NCBI GenBank assembly: GCA_050329415.1
Contig: JBHJOS010000075.1
Span: 1 to 35,658, forward strand
Source: JANNOG01 sp050329415
GTDB taxonomy: Bacteria > Actinomycetota > Actinomycetes > Actinomycetales > JBBAYJ01
DNA: 35,658 nucleotides
Reading direction: 5' to 3'
The translations under genes and the position numbers were made by a program. Positions 31,920 through 35,658 of this stretch are shown one piece after another. The notes beneath the pieces were generated by a model. That model searched no databases. It was not told where the DNA came from and saw only the letters and a program-made list of their open reading frames with translations. Numbering within the stretch: position 1 is the stretch's first letter; the number at the start of each line of letters is the position of its first letter.

Positions 31920-32274
31920 GACCCCCGACCCCGCCCCGACGGAGCACGAGGCCGGCATCGACGCCCCTGCCGGCGAAGCCGCCCCGGCGGCCTCGCCGGC
32001 CGACGCGGCCGTCGCCCACGGCGACCACGAGGGCAACACCCCCGCCGCCTGGACCGCCTGCGGCGGGGTCGTCGTCGCCTCGCTCGTGGGGGCCTTCGCC
32101 GTCGTGTTCGGGTCGTGGCCGCTCGGGGTGGTCGCCGCGGCGCTGACCATCGTGGCGCTGGTGGCCGGGTACGCCATGAGCCGCACCCCGGGTTCGAGTG
32201 GCGACGGCGCCCCCGGCGGGACCGGCGGGACCGGGCTGGAGGCGCACGGCGCTCCGAGCGGCACCCGCTCCTGA
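31900..32274 (+). CDS. HGxxPAAW family membrane protein of the trp region
   Basis: 124-aa protein with the signature HGDHEGNTPAAWTA (residues about 40-53), two membrane helices at about 54-76 and 77-95 (VVVASLVGAFAVVF, LGVVAAALTIVALVAGYAM) and Ala/Pro/Glu- and Gly-rich ends. The HGxxPAAW family has no known function but is repeatedly found in actinobacterial trp operons. It overlaps the end of trpE by 20 bases. A second ATG (31909), three codons further on, is possible; neither has a strong ribosome-binding site, so translation probably depends on trpE. The TIGR02234 trp-operon membrane protein that often accompanies it is missing. Confidence 0.85.
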   Translation: MTLMARETPDPAPTEHEAGIDAPAGEAAPAASPADAAVAHGDHEGNTPAAWTACGGVVVASLVGAFAVVFGSWPLGVVAAALTIVALVAGYAMSRTPGSSGDGAPGGTGGTGLEAHGAPSGTRS

Positions 32275-32276
32275 CC

Positions 32277-32723
32277 GTGCGCCCCGGCGACCAGCCCCTG
32301 GCCGGGCGGCGGGCCGGGACGGCGGGCCCGGCACGACGGCTGACCGGTCCGGGGCTGGTCGCCGGGGCGGTGGCGGGGGGGCTGGCCCTCGTGCACGCCG
32401 TCGACCCCTACCGGCCGGGTTCCTACCCCGTCTGCCCGTCGCTGGCCCTCACCGGGGCGTACTGCCCGGGATGCGGCACGCTGCGGATGCTGCACTCCCT
32501 GACCGAGGGCGACCTCGCGGGCGCGCTCGCCATGAACCCGCTCGGGCTGCTGCTGGTCCCTGTCCTGTCGGCCGGGTGGCTGTGGTGGACGTGGCGCGCG
32601 GTCCGGGGCCACCGTGGCACGGTCCCGCTGTCCGCCGCGGCCGCCTGGGTGTTCCTCGCCGTCATGGCGGCGTACACCGTCGCCCGCAACCTCCCGGCCG
32701 GTGCCTGGCTCGCACCGGGGTGA
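32277..32723 (+). CDS. DUF2752 membrane protein
   Basis: 148-aa integral membrane protein with the family signature CPGCGTLRMLHSLTEGD and a conserved Cys before it (YPVCPSLALTGAY). Four hydrophobic segments are visible: about 22-40, 60-70 (weak), 85-102 and 118-138. The cysteines could bind a metal or form disulfides; function is unknown. GTG 32277 lies 2 bases after the stop of the previous gene, so the two are probably co-transcribed. A 148-base gap follows before trpC, holding a predicted promoter. Confidence 0.85.
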   Translation: MRPGDQPLAGRRAGTAGPARRLTGPGLVAGAVAGGLALVHAVDPYRPGSYPVCPSLALTGAYCPGCGTLRMLHSLTEGDLAGALAMNPLGLLLVPVLSAGWLWWTWRAVRGHRGTVPLSAAAAWVFLAVMAAYTVARNLPAGAWLAPG

Positions 32724-32810
32724 CCCGCGCCCGGGGGCGGGGGACGAGAGGGAGCGGACGGGATCGGGTGGTTTGCCGGATGCCTGTCAACCGGCCCTGC
32801 GGACCCGGAC

Positions 32811-32816
32811 TACCAT
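32811..32816 (+). promoter_or_regulatory. Candidate -10 box of trpC
   Basis: TACCAT in the 148-base gap between the DUF2752 gene and trpC. Transcription would start near 32823, leaving a leader of about 49 bases with GGAGGT at 32863-32868. The leader holds no run of TGG (Trp) codons and no long hairpin, so no classical attenuator is seen. Confidence 0.45.
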
Positions 32817-32871
32817 TCCTGTGACGGCCCGGTGAGCCGGACCGCAGCGACCCGACCACGACGGAGGTGCC

Positions 32872-33680
32872 GTGAGCGTCCTCGACACGATCGTCAGCGG
32901 GGTGCGCGAGGACGTGGCCCGGCGGCAGGCCGAGGTCCCCCTCGACCGGCTGAAGGAGGAGGCGGGACGGCGTCCGTCGGCTCGCAACAGCCTGGCCGTG
33001 CTGCGCTCCCAGGACGGCGTGAAGATCATCGCCGAGGTCAAGCGGGCCAGTCCGAGCCGGGGCACGCTCGCGGCCATCGACGACCCGGCCGCCCTCGCCG
33101 TGCAGTACGAGTCCGGCGGGGCTGCCGTCGTCAGCGTCCTCACCGAGGAGCGCCGGTTCGGCGGGTCCCTGGCGGACCTGCGGGCGGTGACCGGTGCCGT
33201 CGACGTCCCGGTCCTGCGCAAGGACTTCGTGGTCACGCCCTACCAGGTGTGGGAGGCGAGGGCAGCGGGTGCCGACCTCGTCCTCCTCGTCGTCAGCGCG
33301 CTCGAACAGCAGGTCCTGGTCGGTCTCCACGAGCGCATCGAGAGCCTGGGGATGCGTGCCGTCGTGGAGTGCCACGATGTCGAGGAGGTCCGGCGCGCCA
33401 CCGACGCCGGGGCCCGGATCATCGGCGTCAACGCCCGGGACCTGCGGACCCTGCGGGTCGACCGGGACATGTTCGCCCGGCTCGCGCCCCAGGTGCCGGA
33501 CGGCATCGTGCGGGTGGCCGAGTCCGGGGTCCGCGGGCCGCGCGACGTCATGGACTACGCCCGGGCCGGGGCGGACGCGGTCCTCGTCGGCGAGGCGCTC
33601 GTCACCGGGCGCGATCCCCGGTCGGTCGTCGCCGACCTGGTGGCCGCGGGGTCCCATCCGGCGCTGCGCGTGACGCGCCG

Positions 33681-33684
<4 letters not shown>
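32872..33684 (+). CDS. trpC: Indole-3-glycerol phosphate synthase
   Basis: 270-aa TIM-barrel enzyme that closes the indole ring in tryptophan synthesis. Motifs: IIAEVKRASPSRG with the catalytic Lys, LRKDFVV with the second, AALEQQ-like barrel strand LLVVSALEQQ, GVNARDLRTL, and VAESGVRG for the phosphate site. It is monofunctional, without the TrpF domain. GTG 32872 is preceded by GGAGGT; the previous gap carries a promoter. The stop overlaps the trpB start as GTGA. Confidence 0.96.
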
Positions 33685-34883
<1,199 letters not shown>

Positions 34884-34896
34884 CGTCGCGAGCCGG

Positions 34897-35004
34897 TGAT
34901 CGTCGACAAATCGATGATCATGATGGTCAGCGTCGGCGTGTCGCCCTCTGATCGTCGACAAATCGATGATCACCCAGATTTGATCCTCGACAAATCGACG
35001 ATCA
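34897..35004. repeat. Three 24-bp dyad repeats between trpB and trpA
   Basis: Copies at 34897-34920, 34949-34972 and 34981-35004, all in the same orientation. Each has a 10-base left arm, CAAA, and a 10-base right arm. Copies 1 and 2 are identical (TGATCGTCGA / TCGATGATCA, one G-T wobble in RNA); copy 3 has TGATCCTCGA / TCGACGATCA (one C-C mismatch). Start-to-start distances of 52 and 32 bases are close to 5 and 3 helical turns. The repeats are about 42% GC in a region above 70%. They resemble a set of operator sites, a REP-like intergenic repeat family, or RNA hairpins. Confidence 0.9.
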
Positions 35005-35040
35005 CTGGTCGGCGGGGCGGTCCGGAGGCCCGGGGGCCGT

Positions 35041-35046
35041 CACACT
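35041..35046 (+). promoter_or_regulatory. Possible -10 box, leaderless start of trpA
   Basis: CACACT followed by 7 bases and GTG at 35054. The first base departs from TANNNT, but spacing equals that of the other candidates in this window, and there is no ribosome-binding site next to the GTG. Confidence 0.3.
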
Positions 35047-35053
35047 CGTCCCC

Positions 35054-35658
35054 GTGACCGGTCCGTCGTCCCCCGCCCCCGCCCCTGCGCCCAGCCCCTC
35101 CCGAGTGCTCGACCGGTGCCGCGCCGAGGGGCGCGCCGCCCTGGTGGCGTACCTGCCGGTCGGGTACCCGGATGTGGCGACCTCGGTCGAGGCGCTGCGG
35201 GCGGCGGCGTCGGCCGGGGCAGACCTGCTGGAGATCGGCGTCCCGTACACCGACCCGGTGATGGACGGGCCGGTCATCGCGCGCGCCGTCGACGCGGCCC
35301 TGCGCGGCGGGGTCCGGGTCCGGGACGCCCTGACCGCCGCAGCCGCAGTCACCGAGGCGTCCCCGGGGACCGGGGTGCTCGTCATGACGTACTGGAACCC
35401 CATCCTGCGGTACGGGGTCGACCGGTTCGCGGCCGATGCCCGCGCCCACGGGGTCACCGGGCTCATCACTCCCGACCTGCTGGCGGACGAGGCGGGGGAG
35501 TGGCCGGCCGCCAGCGCCGCCCGGGGCCTGGAGCGGGTCTTCCTCGTGGCGCCGAGCAGCACCGACGCCCGGGTGGAGCTGGTCGCGCGGGCGAGCAACG
35601 GATTCGTGTACGCCGCCTCGACGATGGGGGTCACCGGTGTCCGCGGCGCCGTGGCCCC
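35054..35658 (+). CDS. trpA: Tryptophan synthase alpha chain (5' part)
   Basis: First 201 codons, open to the window end. TrpA cleaves indole-3-glycerol phosphate and passes indole to TrpB. The catalytic Glu lies in LLEIGVPYTDPVMDGPVI and the catalytic Asp in DPVMDG (the family usually has DPLADG). The segments LVAYLPVGYPD, MTYWNPILRYG, LITPDLLADE, LVAPSSTDAR and YAASTMGVTGVRG follow family order. The first 16 residues are Pro/Ala/Ser-rich. No frameshift or stop is seen. Separation from trpB by 170 bases with repeats is unusual for two subunits of one complex. Confidence 0.93.
   Translation, partial: MTGPSSPAPAPAPSPSRVLDRCRAEGRAALVAYLPVGYPDVATSVEALRAAASAGADLLEIGVPYTDPVMDGPVIARAVDAALRGGVRVRDALTAAAAVTEASPGTGVLVMTYWNPILRYGVDRFAADARAHGVTGLITPDLLADEAGEWPAASAARGLERVFLVAPSSTDARVELVARASNGFVYAASTMGVTGVRGAVA

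Noticed and set aside
29892..32612. Reverse-strand open frame of about 900 codons opposite hisI-trpE-HGxxPAAW-DUF2752
   Set aside because: Antisense shadow without recognisable domains.
32823..32871. trp attenuator or leader peptide before trpC
   Set aside because: No run of TGG codons and no competing hairpins in the short leader; GTG-ACG-GCC-CGG-TGA at 32821 has no Trp codon.
34897..35004. CRISPR array
   Set aside because: Only three repeats, with gaps of 28 and 8 bases; spacers are not uniform, there are no cas genes, and each repeat is a full dyad rather than a typical CRISPR repeat.

Overview
The window is a GC-rich (roughly three quarters G+C), densely packed stretch of core chromosome from an actinobacterium (class Actinomycetes). 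The evidence is the gene content and order: a GarA-like FHA protein between DUF881/DUF1290 membrane proteins and two MerR regulators, a bifunctional Rel, HGxxPAAW and DUF2752 proteins in the trp region, TANNNT -10 boxes placed directly before start codons, GTG starts and almost exclusive use of TGA stops. The genus cannot be fixed from this alone. There is no sign of prophage, transposon, CRISPR array, rRNA or plasmid genes, and no gene-free stretch longer than about 300 bases.

Layout. (1) 1-7631, protein export, stringent response and histidyl-tRNA: 3' end of secF, rel, then a reverse-strand pair (extracytoplasmic cyclophilin followed by a DUF349 protein), then a metallo-beta-lactamase-fold hydrolase overlapping hisS. 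(2) 7632-17460, a long run of short-overlap genes: ald, xerD, parA, scpA, scpB, rluB, aroH-type chorismate mutase, tyrA, cmk, plsC, der. The XerD-ParA-ScpAB block covers chromosome resolution and segregation; aroH/tyrA is the start of tyrosine synthesis. (3) 17508-23047: tRNA-Pro(GGG), a CDP-alcohol phosphatidyltransferase, DUF881-DUF1290-DUF881 membrane proteins, a GarA-like FHA protein, an FtsR-like MerR, a DUF151 nuclease-family protein and a second MerR. This matches the mycobacterial Rv1822-Rv1830 order but lacks gcvH. (4) 23089-28355: pyruvate carboxylase, facing an exported or anchored solute-binding/VWA protein. (5) 28410-35658, the his/trp region: hisF, a reverse-strand TIGR03085 protein, hisI, trpE, HGxxPAAW protein, DUF2752 protein, trpC, trpB and the 5' part of trpA.

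Genes are largely joined by ATGA or GTGA stop/start overlaps, so most blocks read as translationally coupled operons. Between blocks, nine genes have a -10-like hexamer ending 6-8 nt before the start codon, which predicts leaderless mRNAs.

No clearly new multi-gene system is visible. The most notable signals are non-genic or concern translation starts: three dyad repeats between trpB and trpA; 11-bp tandem repeats before parA; scpA (and perhaps xerD) apparently starting at CTG inside a CTGA overlap with the upstream stop; a phosphatidyltransferase whose only well-placed start is ATC behind a strong ribosome-binding site; and a perfect 17-bp dyad in the leader of the second merR gene.
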